This document shows positions 17,821-25,494 of a stretch of 64,000 nt of DNA, one piece after another; the stretch's first letter is position 1; each line of letters opens with the position of its first letter. The DNA is taken from the NCBI RefSeq assembly GCF_001279005.1, contig NZ_LGCN01000208.1:1-64000 (forward strand), given 5' to 3'. The DNA is from Streptomyces caelestis (GTDB lineage: Bacteria > Actinomycetota > Actinomycetes > Streptomycetales > Streptomycetaceae). A program made the position numbers and the translations under genes. Below the pieces are notes generated by a model that was not told where the DNA came from, did not search any database, and worked only from the letters and a program-made list of their open reading frames with translations.

Positions 17821-18700
17821 CCGACTCAACGTGCTGAAGACCTACAAGCTGTACGTCGGCGGGAAGTTCCCGCGTTCCGAGAGCGGCCGGGTGTACGAGG
17901 TGACAGACGCGAAGGGCACGTGGCTGGCCAACGCCCCGCTCTCCTCCCGCAAGGACGCCCGTGACGCGGTGGTCGCCGCGCGCAAGGCGTTCGGCGGCTG
18001 GTCCGGCGCGACGGCGTACAACCGCGGCCAGATCCTCTACCGGATCGCGGAGATGCTGGAGGGCCGCCGCGGTCAGTACGTCGCGGAGGTCGCCGACGCC
18101 GAGGGCCTGTCGAAGTCCAAGGCGGCCCTCCAGGTGGACGCGGCGATCGACCGCTGGGTCTGGTACGCGGGCTGGACCGACAAGATCGCCCAGGTGGTCG
18201 GCGGCGGCAACCCGGTCGCCGGCCCGTTCTTCAACCTGTCCTCCCCCGAGCCGACGGGCGTGGTCGCCGTGCTGGCCCCCCGGGAGTCGTCCTTCCTGGG
18301 CCTGGTCTCGGTGGTCGCCCCGGTGATCGCGACGGGCAACACGGCGGTCGTGGTGGCGTCCGAGAGGTCCCCGCTGCCCGCCCTCTCCCTCGGCGAGGTG
18401 CTGGCCACCTCCGACCTCCCCGGCGGCGTGGTCAACATCCTCTCCGGCCGCACGGCGGAGATCGCCGCCCCGCTCGCCGCGCACCAGGACGTCAACGCGA
18501 TCGACCTCGCGGGCGCCGACGAGGTGCTGGCGAAGGAGCTGGAGATCGCGGCCGCGGACAACCTCAAGCGCGTCCTGCGTCCACAGCCTGTGGACGACTG
18601 GTCGGCGACGCCCGGCACGGACCGCATGACGGCGTTCCTGGAGACCAAGACGGTCTGGCACCCGACGGGTTCGCTGGGCGCGTCCGGCTCCGCGTACTGA
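17813..18700 (+). CDS. truncated, probably inactive aldehyde dehydrogenase homologue
   Basis: A 295-residue protein similar to the N-terminal NAD-binding half of aldehyde dehydrogenases (KLYVGGKFPRSESGR, ARDAVVAARKAFGGW, GNTAVVVASERSPLPAL, LPGGVVNILSG). The catalytic half is missing: no GQ-x-C-C motif and no E-L-G-G-K, and PWNFP is replaced by PRESS. The C-terminus ends in a short Ser/Gly-rich segment. ATG at 17813 overlaps the active gene's stop by 8 bases, implying coupled translation. A structural or regulatory partner of the active enzyme is the simplest reading. In vertebrate ALDH16A1 a similar degenerate second domain is fused to the first. Confidence 0.8.
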   Translation: MSDRLNVLKTYKLYVGGKFPRSESGRVYEVTDAKGTWLANAPLSSRKDARDAVVAARKAFGGWSGATAYNRGQILYRIAEMLEGRRGQYVAEVADAEGLSKSKAALQVDAAIDRWVWYAGWTDKIAQVVGGGNPVAGPFFNLSSPEPTGVVAVLAPRESSFLGLVSVVAPVIATGNTAVVVASERSPLPALSLGEVLATSDLPGGVVNILSGRTAEIAAPLAAHQDVNAIDLAGADEVLAKELEIAAADNLKRVLRPQPVDDWSATPGTDRMTAFLETKTVWHPTGSLGASGSAY

Positions 18701-18711
18701 GCCCCCCAACC

Positions 18712-18755
18712 GGAGCGCCGTACCCCTCCTTCGTCCGGGAGGGGTACGGCGCTCC
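18712..18755 (+). terminator. strong hairpin terminator of the deoC operon
   Basis: Perfect 18-base arms (GGAGCGCCGTACCCCTCC at 18712-18729 and its complement at 18738-18755) with an 8-base loop, 11 bases after the second aldehyde dehydrogenase stop. Confidence 0.9.
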
Positions 18756-18775
18756 GCCGCTCCGCGCCCGGCCGG

Positions 18776-19114
18776 TCAGCCGCGCAGCGCCTCCGTCGCC
18801 CGTCCCGCCACCGGGACGTCGCCCACCGTCGGCGCCTGGGCGACCGGCCCCGTCACCTCGCGCGAGTCCACCGGCCGGAAGTCGGCGACCTGCGTGCCGA
18901 CGCCGTTGTCGAGCGGGTCCACGCCGGTGCCGGCCAGCGGATTGGGCTTGAGGTCCGCGACCGTGCCCACGGTCCGGCCGGCGCCGTCGAGGAGCGGGGT
19001 GGAGTCCGCGGCCGCCGCCGTCGCCGCGCCGGCCCCGAGGGCCACCGATGCGGTCGCGAGGACGGCCAGGGCGCGTCGGGCGGTCGGCGTCCTGGGTGCC
19101 TTGTGTCGGGCCAT
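18776..19114 (-). CDS. small secreted protein, unknown function
   Basis: A 112-residue protein with a twin-basic N-terminus (MARHKAPRTPTARR), a hydrophobic Ala/Val-rich signal core and a likely cleavage after ATAAAA. The mature part of about 75 residues is hydrophilic, rich in Gly, Val, Pro and Asp, with no cysteines or known motif. ATG at 19114 is taken as start since it opens a normal signal peptide. It is divergent from the uridine-kinase-like gene. A second small secreted protein of similar build lies at 25076-25357. Confidence 0.65.
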   Translation of the reverse strand: MARHKAPRTPTARRALAVLATASVALGAGAATAAAADSTPLLDGAGRTVGTVADLKPNPLAGTGVDPLDNGVGTQVADFRPVDSREVTGPVAQAPTVGDVPVAGRATEALRG

Positions 19115-19241
19115 CGCTCTGCCACCTGCCGCCTTCGTCGAGTAACCGGACCGACGCGAAGAGTAGTTGACATGTGACGCGCGCTTCAAAGCCGTACCGC
19201 GGGTCGTACGCCGCCCGGGCGATGCCTCAGACTGGTGTCCC

Positions 19242-19883
19242 GTGAGTTCCCTGTCGCCCATATCCGCGCGAGTCGTGCTGCTCTGCGGCCCCTCCGGCTC
19301 CGGCAAGTCCCTCATCGCGGCCCGTTCCGGTCTTCCCGTGCTGCGCCTCGACGACTTCTACAAGGAGGGCGACGACCCGACCCTGCCCCTCGTGGCGGGC
19401 AGCTCCGACATCGACTGGGACCATCCCGGCTCCTGGGACGCGGACGCCGCCGTCGCCGCGATCGAGCGGCTGTGCCGCACACGTCGTACGCAGGTCCCCG
19501 TCTACGACATCTCGCTGAGCGCCCGTACCGGCGAGGGGGCGGTCGACATCGGCGGCACGCCGCTGTTCATCGCCGAGGGCATCTTCGCCGCGGAGATCGT
19601 CGAGCGCTGCCGTGAACGGGATCTGCTGGCCGACGCGCTGTGCCTGAACCGCGGCCCGGTGCGGACGTTCCGGCGGCGGTTCCTGCGGGATCTGAAGGAG
19701 GGCCGCAAGTCGGTGCCGTTCCTGCTGCGCCGCGGCTGGCGGCTGATGCGGCGGGAGCGGTCGATCGTGGCCCGTCAGACGGCGCTGGGCGCGTACGCCT
19801 GCGACCGGGACGAGGCGCTGGGCCGCCTCGCGAGGGCGGCGGTCGCCGGACGCACGGCGACGGGGACGAGCACGGCGGCCTAA
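19242..19883 (+). CDS. uridine kinase-like P-loop kinase
   Basis: A 213-residue P-loop protein. Walker A GPSGSGKS is at about residues 17-24, followed by LRLDDFYKEGDDP (the D-D-F-Y nucleoside-binding loop of uridine kinases), DWDHPGSWD and VPVYDISLSAR, and a C-terminal Arg-rich lid (TFRRRFLRDLKEGRKS). By family it should phosphorylate uridine or a related nucleoside using ATP, i.e. pyrimidine salvage, which fits the nucleoside genes around it. GTG 19242 follows CAGACT and 8 bases, probably leaderless. No TACGCGCGTA site is present. Kinase specificity is uncertain because this is a divergent branch. Confidence 0.78.
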   Translation: MSSLSPISARVVLLCGPSGSGKSLIAARSGLPVLRLDDFYKEGDDPTLPLVAGSSDIDWDHPGSWDADAAVAAIERLCRTRRTQVPVYDISLSARTGEGAVDIGGTPLFIAEGIFAAEIVERCRERDLLADALCLNRGPVRTFRRRFLRDLKEGRKSVPFLLRRGWRLMRRERSIVARQTALGAYACDRDEALGRLARAAVAGRTATGTSTAA

Positions 19884-20181
19884 CGGGGCGCCCGCACCAC
19901 CGGGCGCATACGAAAGGCGGGACTGGGCGGGCCCCCCGGCCCTCCGCAGTCCCGCTGTTTCGCACTCCCCCGTGATCCCCCGTGATCACCCGGATCCCTC
20001 TTGCTCCCCGGATCCGCAGAGGCCCCCGTGACCTCCTCGCGCTTCCCCGTTCGCCACGGCGACGTCCCCCGACGTCCCCGCGGTTCTCCCCCGTTCCTCA
20101 CGGCGGCGCCCCCGACGTCCCCGCTGTCCCCGGGCTCTCCGGGATCCCCCGGATCCCGGGTCCCCCGGTTCCCCCGTACCC
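19884..20181. other. 298-base low-complexity intergenic region
   Basis: C-rich on the + strand between the convergent uridine-kinase-like and sigQ genes. It has short repeats of CCGTGATCCC near 19970-19990 and a possible hairpin GGGACTG...CAGTCCC around 19919-19954 that may terminate the kinase transcript. No gene seen. Confidence 0.5.
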
Positions 20182-20928
20182 TCAGGCGACGAGCTCCCCG
20201 AAGGCGTTCTCCTCGTCACGGCCGAAGCTGAGGACCTCGTCCTCGCGCAGCCGGCGGAGCGACCGCCAGATGCTGGACTTCACCGTGCCGACACTGATGC
20301 CGAGGATGTCGGCGATCTCCGGGTCCGTGCGGCCCTCGTAGTAGCGCAGGACCAGCATGGTGCGCTGGAGTTCGGGCAGCCGGGCCAGCGCCTGCCACAG
20401 CACGGCGCGCAGCTCGGTGCCGCGCATCGCGTCCGTGTCGCCGGCCGTCTCCGGCAGTTCCTCGGTCGGGTACTCGTTCAGCTTGCGGCGGCGCCACGCG
20501 CTGATGTGCAGGTTGGTCATGGTGCGGCGGAGGTATCCGCCGACCGCCGCCTTGTCGCTGATCCGGTCCCACGCCCGGTAGGTCGAGAACAGTGCGCTCT
20601 GCAGCAGGTCCTCGGCCTCGAAGCGGTCGCCGGTCAGGTGGTAGGCGGTGGCGTACAGGGAGGCGCGGCGCTCCTGGACGTAGGCGGTGAACTCCGCCTC
20701 GCTCGGTGAGCGGCGCTCCCCCGAGCCCTCCCCGTACGCATTCCCCCCGTTCGTGTCCCCCGTGTCCCCCGTGGGCGCGTCAACCACCGTCATGATCGTG
20801 GTGTGCTGACGCCCGGCGCCGCGGGCGCACCCCCGCATGCCCGCCGCACCGGACTTCTCAAAACCCCGGTGCACGTCGTGCAGACGCGTGATCACTGCGC
20901 TGGTGCCGGTGCCGTGCAGCGTGTTCAT
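20182..20928 (-). CDS. sigQ: ECF RNA polymerase sigma factor SigQ
   Basis: A 248-residue group IV sigma factor: a long N-terminal extension (about 1-75), region 2 (ERRASLYATAYHLTGDRFEAEDLLQSALFSTYRAWDRI) and region 4 (ALARLPELQRTMLVLRYYEGRTDPEIADILGISVGTVKSSIWRSLRRLRED). It is divergent from afsQ1-afsQ2, exactly the S. coelicolor arrangement in which AfsQ1 activates sigQ and SigQ modulates antibiotic production and nitrogen-dependent development. The ATG at 20928 is the far option; a start nearer region 2 (for example at the MTVVDAP position) is possible because the extension is poorly conserved. The intergenic region holds phased GTCAC repeats matching the AfsQ1 consensus. Confidence 0.9.
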   Translation of the reverse strand: MNTLHGTGTSAVITRLHDVHRGFEKSGAAGMRGCARGAGRQHTTIMTVVDAPTGDTGDTNGGNAYGEGSGERRSPSEAEFTAYVQERRASLYATAYHLTGDRFEAEDLLQSALFSTYRAWDRISDKAAVGGYLRRTMTNLHISAWRRRKLNEYPTEELPETAGDTDAMRGTELRAVLWQALARLPELQRTMLVLRYYEGRTDPEIADILGISVGTVKSSIWRSLRRLREDEVLSFGRDEENAFGELVA

Positions 20929-21014
20929 CTCGCGCCCCCCGTCGTGGACTTCCGGTGTTCTGCCCTGCCGTTGTGCTGGTGTCGAAAAGCTTGCCCGGGG
21001 ACCTTCATGGCCGT

Positions 21015-21054
21015 GTCAGCCGACTGTCACAGGCGTGTCACAAGGGTCGGTCAC
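21015..21054. promoter_or_regulatory. phased GTCAC direct repeats, candidate AfsQ1-binding site
   Basis: GTCAG (21015), GTCAC (21026) and GTCAC (21037) recur every 11 bases, and a further GTCAC sits at 21050. The reported AfsQ1 consensus is GTnAC-n6-GTnAC, matched exactly by 21026-21041. The site lies between the divergent sigQ and afsQ1 starts, so it could serve both. Confidence 0.7.
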
Positions 21055-21171
21055 GACCGGTCCACGGATCCTTCACAGCCGTCCGTGCGCGGAGCGGCAC
21101 GTATCCGGGCTCAAGGGGCATCTGCCGTCCGCGGGTCGTACGGAGAGCCCTCCATGGGCCAGAATGGGCCC

Positions 21172-21849
21172 GTGCCTTCACTGTTGCTGATCGAGGACGA
21201 CGACGCCATCCGCACGGCCCTGGAGCTCTCACTGACGCGCCAGGGTCACCGGGTGGCGACCGCTGCCAGCGGTGAGGACGGTCTGAAGCTGCTGCGCGAG
21301 CAGCGGCCGGATCTGATCGTGCTGGACGTGATGCTGCCCGGCATCGACGGGTTCGAGGTGTGCCGGCGCATCCGGCGCACGGACCAGTTGCCCATCATCC
21401 TGCTGACCGCGCGCAACGACGACATCGACGTGGTGGTCGGGCTGGAGTCCGGCGCCGACGACTACGTCGTCAAACCGGTGCAGGGCCGGGTGCTGGACGC
21501 CCGTATCCGGGCGGTGCTGCGGCGCGGCGAGCGGGAGTCCAGCGACTCGGCGACCTTCGGCAGCCTGGTCATCGACCGTTCGGCGATGACGGTGACGAAG
21601 AACGGCGAGGACCTCCAGCTGACGCCGACCGAGCTGCGGCTGCTGCTCGAACTGAGCCGGCGGCCGGGGCAGGCGCTGTCCCGGCAGCAGCTGCTGCGGC
21701 TGGTGTGGGAGCACGACTACCTGGGCGACTCGCGTCTGGTGGACGCGTGCGTCCAGCGGCTGCGCGCCAAGGTCGAGGACGTGCCGTCGTCCCCGACCCT
21801 GATCCGTACCGTGCGCGGTGTCGGCTACCGGCTGGACGCGCCTCAGTGA
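21172..21849 (+). CDS. afsQ1: response regulator AfsQ1 (OmpR/PhoB family)
   Basis: 225 residues, the same length as S. coelicolor AfsQ1. Receiver domain 1-117 with acidic pocket IEDDD (8-11), phospho-acceptor Asp52 in LIVLDVMLPG, Thr in LLTARND and Lys in DDYVVKPVQ. The C-terminal winged helix (about 130-225) has LTPTELRLLLEL, the recognition helix near GDSRLVDACVQRLRAKVED and the TVRGVGYRL wing. GTG at 21172 is preceded by CAGAAT and 6 bases, again a leaderless pattern. It overlaps afsQ2 by 4 bases. Known role: links nitrogen/glutamate status to antibiotic synthesis and development, with GlnR cross-talk. Confidence 0.95.
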   Translation: MPSLLLIEDDDAIRTALELSLTRQGHRVATAASGEDGLKLLREQRPDLIVLDVMLPGIDGFEVCRRIRRTDQLPIILLTARNDDIDVVVGLESGADDYVVKPVQGRVLDARIRAVLRRGERESSDSATFGSLVIDRSAMTVTKNGEDLQLTPTELRLLLELSRRPGQALSRQQLLRLVWEHDYLGDSRLVDACVQRLRAKVEDVPSSPTLIRTVRGVGYRLDAPQ

Positions 21850-23447
21850 CACAGGAGCACCAAGGAGGGGCCGGCGGCTGGTCCGCCGCGCGCAGGGGAG
21901 TGTGGTCACGGCTGCGGTTCACCAGTCTGCGGCTGCGGCTGGTCGTGGTGTTCGGGCTGGTCGCGCTCACCGCCGCGGTGTCCGCGTCCGGCATCGCGTA
22001 CTGGCTGAACCGCGAGTCGGTGCTGACCCGCACCCAGGACGCGGTGCTGCGCGACTTCGAGCAGGAGATGCGCAACCGGGCGGGCACGCTGCCCGAGCGC
22101 CCCACGCAGGACGAACTGCAGCGCACGGCGGGCCAGATGGCGAACAGCAGCCAGCGCTTCACCGTGCTGCTGGTCGCCGAGAACCCCGACGGGCGTACGG
22201 TCTACGGCAGTTCGGGCGGGCTGAACGGCTTCTCGCTGCGGGACGTGCCGGCCTCGCTGCGCGAGGCGGTGACCGAGCGGCAGAAGGTCACGTCGGCCAA
22301 CAAGCACCCGCACCGTCTGTACTGGCAGCGGATCGTCGACGGCGACACCCCCTACCTGGTGGCGGGGGTGCGGGTGGTCGGGGGCGGGCCGACCGGCTAC
22401 ATGCTGAAGTCGCTCGAACCGGAGGCCAAGGACCTCAACTCGCTGGCCTGGTCGCTGGGGATCGCCACCGGGCTGGCGCTGATAGGTTCCGCGCTGCTCG
22501 CGCACGCGGCGGCCACGACGGTGCTGAAGCCGGTGCAGCGGCTCGGGGTGGCCGCGCGGCGGCTCGGCGAGGGGAAGCTGGACACCCGGCTGAGGGTGTC
22601 GGGCACCGATGAGCTGGCCGATCTGTCCCGGACGTTCAACAAGGCGGCCGAGGCGCTGGAGAAGCGGGTGGCGGACATGGCGGGGCGCGACGAGGCGTCC
22701 CGGCGGTTCGTGGCGGACATGAGCCACGAGCTGCGTACGCCGCTGACCGCGATCACGGCGGTGACCGAGGTCCTGGAGGAGGAGCTGGAGTCCGAGGGCG
22801 GCGGCATCGACCCGATGATCGAGCCCGCGGTACGGCTGGTGGTGAGCGAGACCCGGCGGCTGAACGACCTGGTGGAGAACCTGATGGAGGTGACCCGCTT
22901 CGACGCGGGCACCGCCCGGCTGGTCCTCGACGACGTCGACATGTCCGACCAGATCACCGCGTGCATCGACGCGCGCGCCTGGCTGGACGCGGTCGACCTG
23001 GACGCCGAGCGCGGCATCCACGCCCGGATCGACCCGCGCCGACTGGACGTGATCCTGGCGAACCTGATCGGGAACGCGCTCAAGCACGGCGGGTCGCCGG
23101 TGCGGGTCTCGGTACGGGAGGACGGCGCGGAGGGCGCCGGGGACGGGGGCACGGTGGTCATCGAGGTGCGGGACCACGGGCCGGGCATCCCCGAGGAGGT
23201 CCTGCCGCATGTCTTCGACCGCTTCTACAAGGCGAGCGCCTCGCGGCCGCGTTCCGAGGGCAGCGGCCTGGGCCTGTCCATCGCGCTGGAGAACGCCCAC
23301 ATCCACGGCGGCGAGATCACCGCGGCCAACTCCCCCGAGGGCGGTGCGGTGTTCACGCTGCGGCTGCCGCGGGACGTGTCCGCGAGGAACCCTTCGGAGA
23401 AGGCGGGCGACGTCGAGGACGAGGTCGCCGAGGAGGGCGCCCGATGA
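21846..23447 (+). CDS. afsQ2: sensor histidine kinase AfsQ2
   Basis: A 533-residue membrane kinase. A first transmembrane helix (about 28-50), an extracytoplasmic sensor of about 140 residues, a second helix (about 195-220), a HAMP domain, the dimerisation domain with MSHELRTPLTAI (phospho-His), and an ATPase domain with N box NLIGNALKHGG, G1 DHGPGIPEE and G2 GSGLGLSIA. It phosphorylates AfsQ1. GTG start overlaps the afsQ1 stop (GTGA), so translation is coupled. The C-terminus adds a short acidic tail whose stop overlaps the lipoprotein ATG. Confidence 0.95.
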   Translation: MTQEHQGGAGGWSAARRGVWSRLRFTSLRLRLVVVFGLVALTAAVSASGIAYWLNRESVLTRTQDAVLRDFEQEMRNRAGTLPERPTQDELQRTAGQMANSSQRFTVLLVAENPDGRTVYGSSGGLNGFSLRDVPASLREAVTERQKVTSANKHPHRLYWQRIVDGDTPYLVAGVRVVGGGPTGYMLKSLEPEAKDLNSLAWSLGIATGLALIGSALLAHAAATTVLKPVQRLGVAARRLGEGKLDTRLRVSGTDELADLSRTFNKAAEALEKRVADMAGRDEASRRFVADMSHELRTPLTAITAVTEVLEEELESEGGGIDPMIEPAVRLVVSETRRLNDLVENLMEVTRFDAGTARLVLDDVDMSDQITACIDARAWLDAVDLDAERGIHARIDPRRLDVILANLIGNALKHGGSPVRVSVREDGAEGAGDGGTVVIEVRDHGPGIPEEVLPHVFDRFYKASASRPRSEGSGLGLSIALENAHIHGGEITAANSPEGGAVFTLRLPRDVSARNPSEKAGDVEDEVAEEGAR

Positions 23448-24064
23448 CCGTGCGGACTGCTTCGCGGCGTACGCGGGGACTGCTCGCGCTGGGGGCGCTG
23501 GGCGTGCTGCTCTCCGGGTGCGGGATACGGGCCACGGAGGTGCCGACAGACTTCGGGCCGGCGCCGTCGCGGACGCGCTGCTCCCTGGCCGAGCCGGAGG
23601 CGCCGACGCGGCCGGAGCGGGGGCTGCCGGTGCAGGTGTTCCTGCTGTGCGGGTCGTCGCTGGTGGCCGTGGACCGGACGGTGCGGGTGCCGGACGGGGC
23701 GGCGGACTCGCGGCGCGTGCTGGTGGCGCAGGGACTGCTGGACGCGGTGTCCCAGGAACCGTCGGCCGCCGAGCGGCAGGCCGGGTACGGCACGCGGGTA
23801 CGGCGCGGTACGACCGTGACCGGTCCGCGGCCCGGCGACCCGGAGGACACGCTGCGGCTGAGCAGCGCGCCCGGGAGCCTCACCTCCGCCGGGCTCGCGC
23901 AGATCGTGTGCACCTTCTCCGACTCGGCGGCGGCCGAGGGCGACGGCTCGGTGATCCTGGGCGGCCCCGACGACGCCCGGCCGCGCCGCTACGCGTGCAC
24001 GGACGAGGTCCGGTCCCGTCCGGACGCCGGGGAACCGCCGTCCTCGGAGGTCACCGGCGGGTGA
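23444..24064 (+). CDS. lipoprotein encoded in the afsQ operon
   Basis: A 206-residue predicted lipoprotein with lipobox LLSGC (Cys26). The mature region has three more Cys (C-S-L-A-E, F-L-L-C-G, I-V-C-T-F) plus one near the end (RYACTDE) that could pair extracytoplasmically. It resembles the GerM-like proteins next to sensor kinases in actinobacteria (weak). Its ATG overlaps the afsQ2 stop (ATGA), so it belongs to the operon and may modulate the sensor, as LpqB does for MtrB (analogy only). Confidence 0.8.
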   Translation: MTVRTASRRTRGLLALGALGVLLSGCGIRATEVPTDFGPAPSRTRCSLAEPEAPTRPERGLPVQVFLLCGSSLVAVDRTVRVPDGAADSRRVLVAQGLLDAVSQEPSAAERQAGYGTRVRRGTTVTGPRPGDPEDTLRLSSAPGSLTSAGLAQIVCTFSDSAAAEGDGSVILGGPDDARPRRYACTDEVRSRPDAGEPPSSEVTGG

Positions 24065-24146
24065 GCCCTCGTTGTGGCGCACGCCTCATGCGGTGAACGG
24101 GTGACGTCCCGGAACCGATCGCGCCGGAGGCCGCGTCTAGGGGGGC

Positions 24147-24743
24147 GTGCAGCGTCAAGGCCTCATCGGCGGTTCCGCCGCGACCCGTATCCGTGTGACA
24201 GGGGGGCTCCTCCTGGCCGCGTATCTCGCGTTCGTCGCCTGGTACACGCTGCGCCCGCTGGACGTCCCCTGGGTGATGCCCGCCAATCTGCGGCCGCTGG
24301 ACGGCATCCGGGGCGACTTCGCGCTGGGCTGGGCGACGGGGGCCCGCCGGATCTGCGAAGGGCTGGCGCTGCTCGCGCCGCTGGGTGTGCTGCTGCCGAT
24401 GGCCGGGGGCCGGCCGGCCGCCTCGCGGCTGGGTTCGCTGATCCGCACCACGGCGGCGACCGCGCTGGTGTCGCTGGCCGTCGAGATGCTGCAGACGGTG
24501 GTGCCGGGCCAGGTCGTGGACGTCGACTCGCTGCTGCTCAACACGGCGGGTGCGGCGCTCGCGCACGCGGCCGTGGTGCCGGCGGGCCGTGCCCGGTTGC
24601 GCCGCCTGGCGGTACGGCGGTCCCTCACGGCTCTCCTCCCGGAGGAGCCGGCTCAGGGGAGGACCCCGACGATTCCCAGGGTCGGGATCGCCCCGTGGAG
24701 TGATGCTTTGCCCCCTTCGTCTCCGTATCGTGGAGTGCACTGA
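24147..24743 (+). CDS. VanZ-family membrane protein
   Basis: A 198-residue membrane protein with four hydrophobic segments (about 18-36, 66-87, 98-118, 125-145). The VanZ hallmark is visible: WYTLRPLD after the first helix, RPLDGIRGD, and later SLAVEMLQTVVPGQVVDVDSLLLNTAGAALA, with the conserved E-x-x-Q...R/V-x-x-D-x-x-D-x-x-x-N-x-x-G pattern. VanZ relatives are linked to teicoplanin or lipoglycopeptide resistance and lipid-carrier topics, but most, like this, are untested. GTG start; no clear ribosome site. A charged tail follows the last helix. Confidence 0.82.
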   Translation: MQRQGLIGGSAATRIRVTGGLLLAAYLAFVAWYTLRPLDVPWVMPANLRPLDGIRGDFALGWATGARRICEGLALLAPLGVLLPMAGGRPAASRLGSLIRTTAATALVSLAVEMLQTVVPGQVVDVDSLLLNTAGAALAHAAVVPAGRARLRRLAVRRSLTALLPEEPAQGRTPTIPRVGIAPWSDALPPSSPYRGVH

Positions 24744-24787
24744 GGCAGCCGGTCGGGAGGCCTCGCACCACTCACAAAGGAGCCGCG

Positions 24788-24988
24788 ATGAGCCGCCTCG
24801 CCCGTCCCACCAACGACCGCGTGATCGGCGGAGTGTGCGCCGCGCTGGCCCGGCGCTTCGGCACCTCCGCGACCACGATGCGGGTGATCTTCCTGCTGTC
24901 GTGTCTGCTTCCGGGGCCGCAGTTCCTGCTGTACATAGCGCTGTGGATCCTGTTGCCCTCGGAGGACAAGGCCCAGCCGGCCTGGTGA
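24788..24988 (+). CDS. PspC-domain protein
   Basis: A 66-residue protein that is a bare PspC domain: N-terminal RPTNDRVIGGVCAALARRFG amphipathic helix, then TTMRVIFLLSCLLPGPQFLLYIALWILLP as a membrane hairpin and a short polar tail. PspC domains sense or respond to membrane stress; in this short form no effector domain is attached. ATG with AAAGGAG 6 bases upstream, a good ribosome site. Followed by a bidirectional hairpin. Confidence 0.88.
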   Translation: MSRLARPTNDRVIGGVCAALARRFGTSATTMRVIFLLSCLLPGPQFLLYIALWILLPSEDKAQPAW

Positions 24989-25016
24989 CTCCGCGGCGCC
25001 GCCTCCCGCGCGTACG

Positions 25017-25055
25017 CCGACGGGGCGCGACCCGGTTCCGGGTGCGCCCCGTCGG
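25017..25055. terminator. bidirectional hairpin terminator
   Basis: Arms CCGACGGGGCGC and GCGCCCCGTCGG extended by CCCGG/CCGGG with a small bulge, between the convergent PspC-like gene and the small secreted-protein gene. Confidence 0.75.
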
Positions 25056-25075
25056 TACGTTTCCGCCTGGCGGGG

Positions 25076-25357
25076 TCAGGCGCCGACCGGCATCCCGTTG
25101 AGGGTGGCGCCCCGGGTGGGCAGGTCCTGCAGCGGCATGCCGCCGAGGAGACCGGTGGCCGGGGCCTCGGGGCCCGCCTGCCGGGCGACCGGCAGCGCGG
25201 TGGACGGCTTCTCCGCCGGCACGGCCCGGCCGACGGTGTCCAGCGCCGGAGCGGCGTCCGGGACGGCAGGGGCCGCGTTGGCGGCGCCGGCGCCGACCGC
25301 GGCGAAGGCGGCGCCCAGCACGGCGACACCGAGGGTCTTGGCAGCAGACTGCTTCAT
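25076..25357 (-). CDS. small secreted protein, unknown function
   Basis: A 93-residue protein with a clean signal peptide (MKQSAAKTLGVAVLGAAFA..., likely cleavage after ANA) and a mature part of about 65 residues rich in Ala, Pro, Gly and Leu ending NGMPVGA. ATG at 25357 is preferred for its ordinary signal peptide and an AGGAC site 9 bases upstream; an ATG 18 bases further upstream is possible. Similar in build to the 112-residue secreted protein at 18776-19114. No function can be given. Confidence 0.62.
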   Translation of the reverse strand: MKQSAAKTLGVAVLGAAFAAVGAGAANAAPAVPDAAPALDTVGRAVPAEKPSTALPVARQAGPEAPATGLLGGMPLQDLPTRGATLNGMPVGA

Positions 25358-25450
25358 GGAATGCGTCCTCGACATGGGATACGGGGAGTGAGCGGTGCTG
25401 AGACCGTAAACACGCGCCTCCTCCCGCCGCAAACATCGGCATGGGGACGA

Positions 25451-25483
25451 ACGGTGGACGCGGACGGTGTCCGCGTTCACCGT
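25451..25483 (-). terminator. hairpin terminator after adenosine deaminase gene
   Basis: 15-base arms ACGGTGGACGCGGAC and GTCCGCGTTCACCGT pair with one G-T wobble and a 3-base loop, 12 bases past the add stop codon. Confidence 0.72.
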
Positions 25484-25494
25484 GGACGCCGCTC

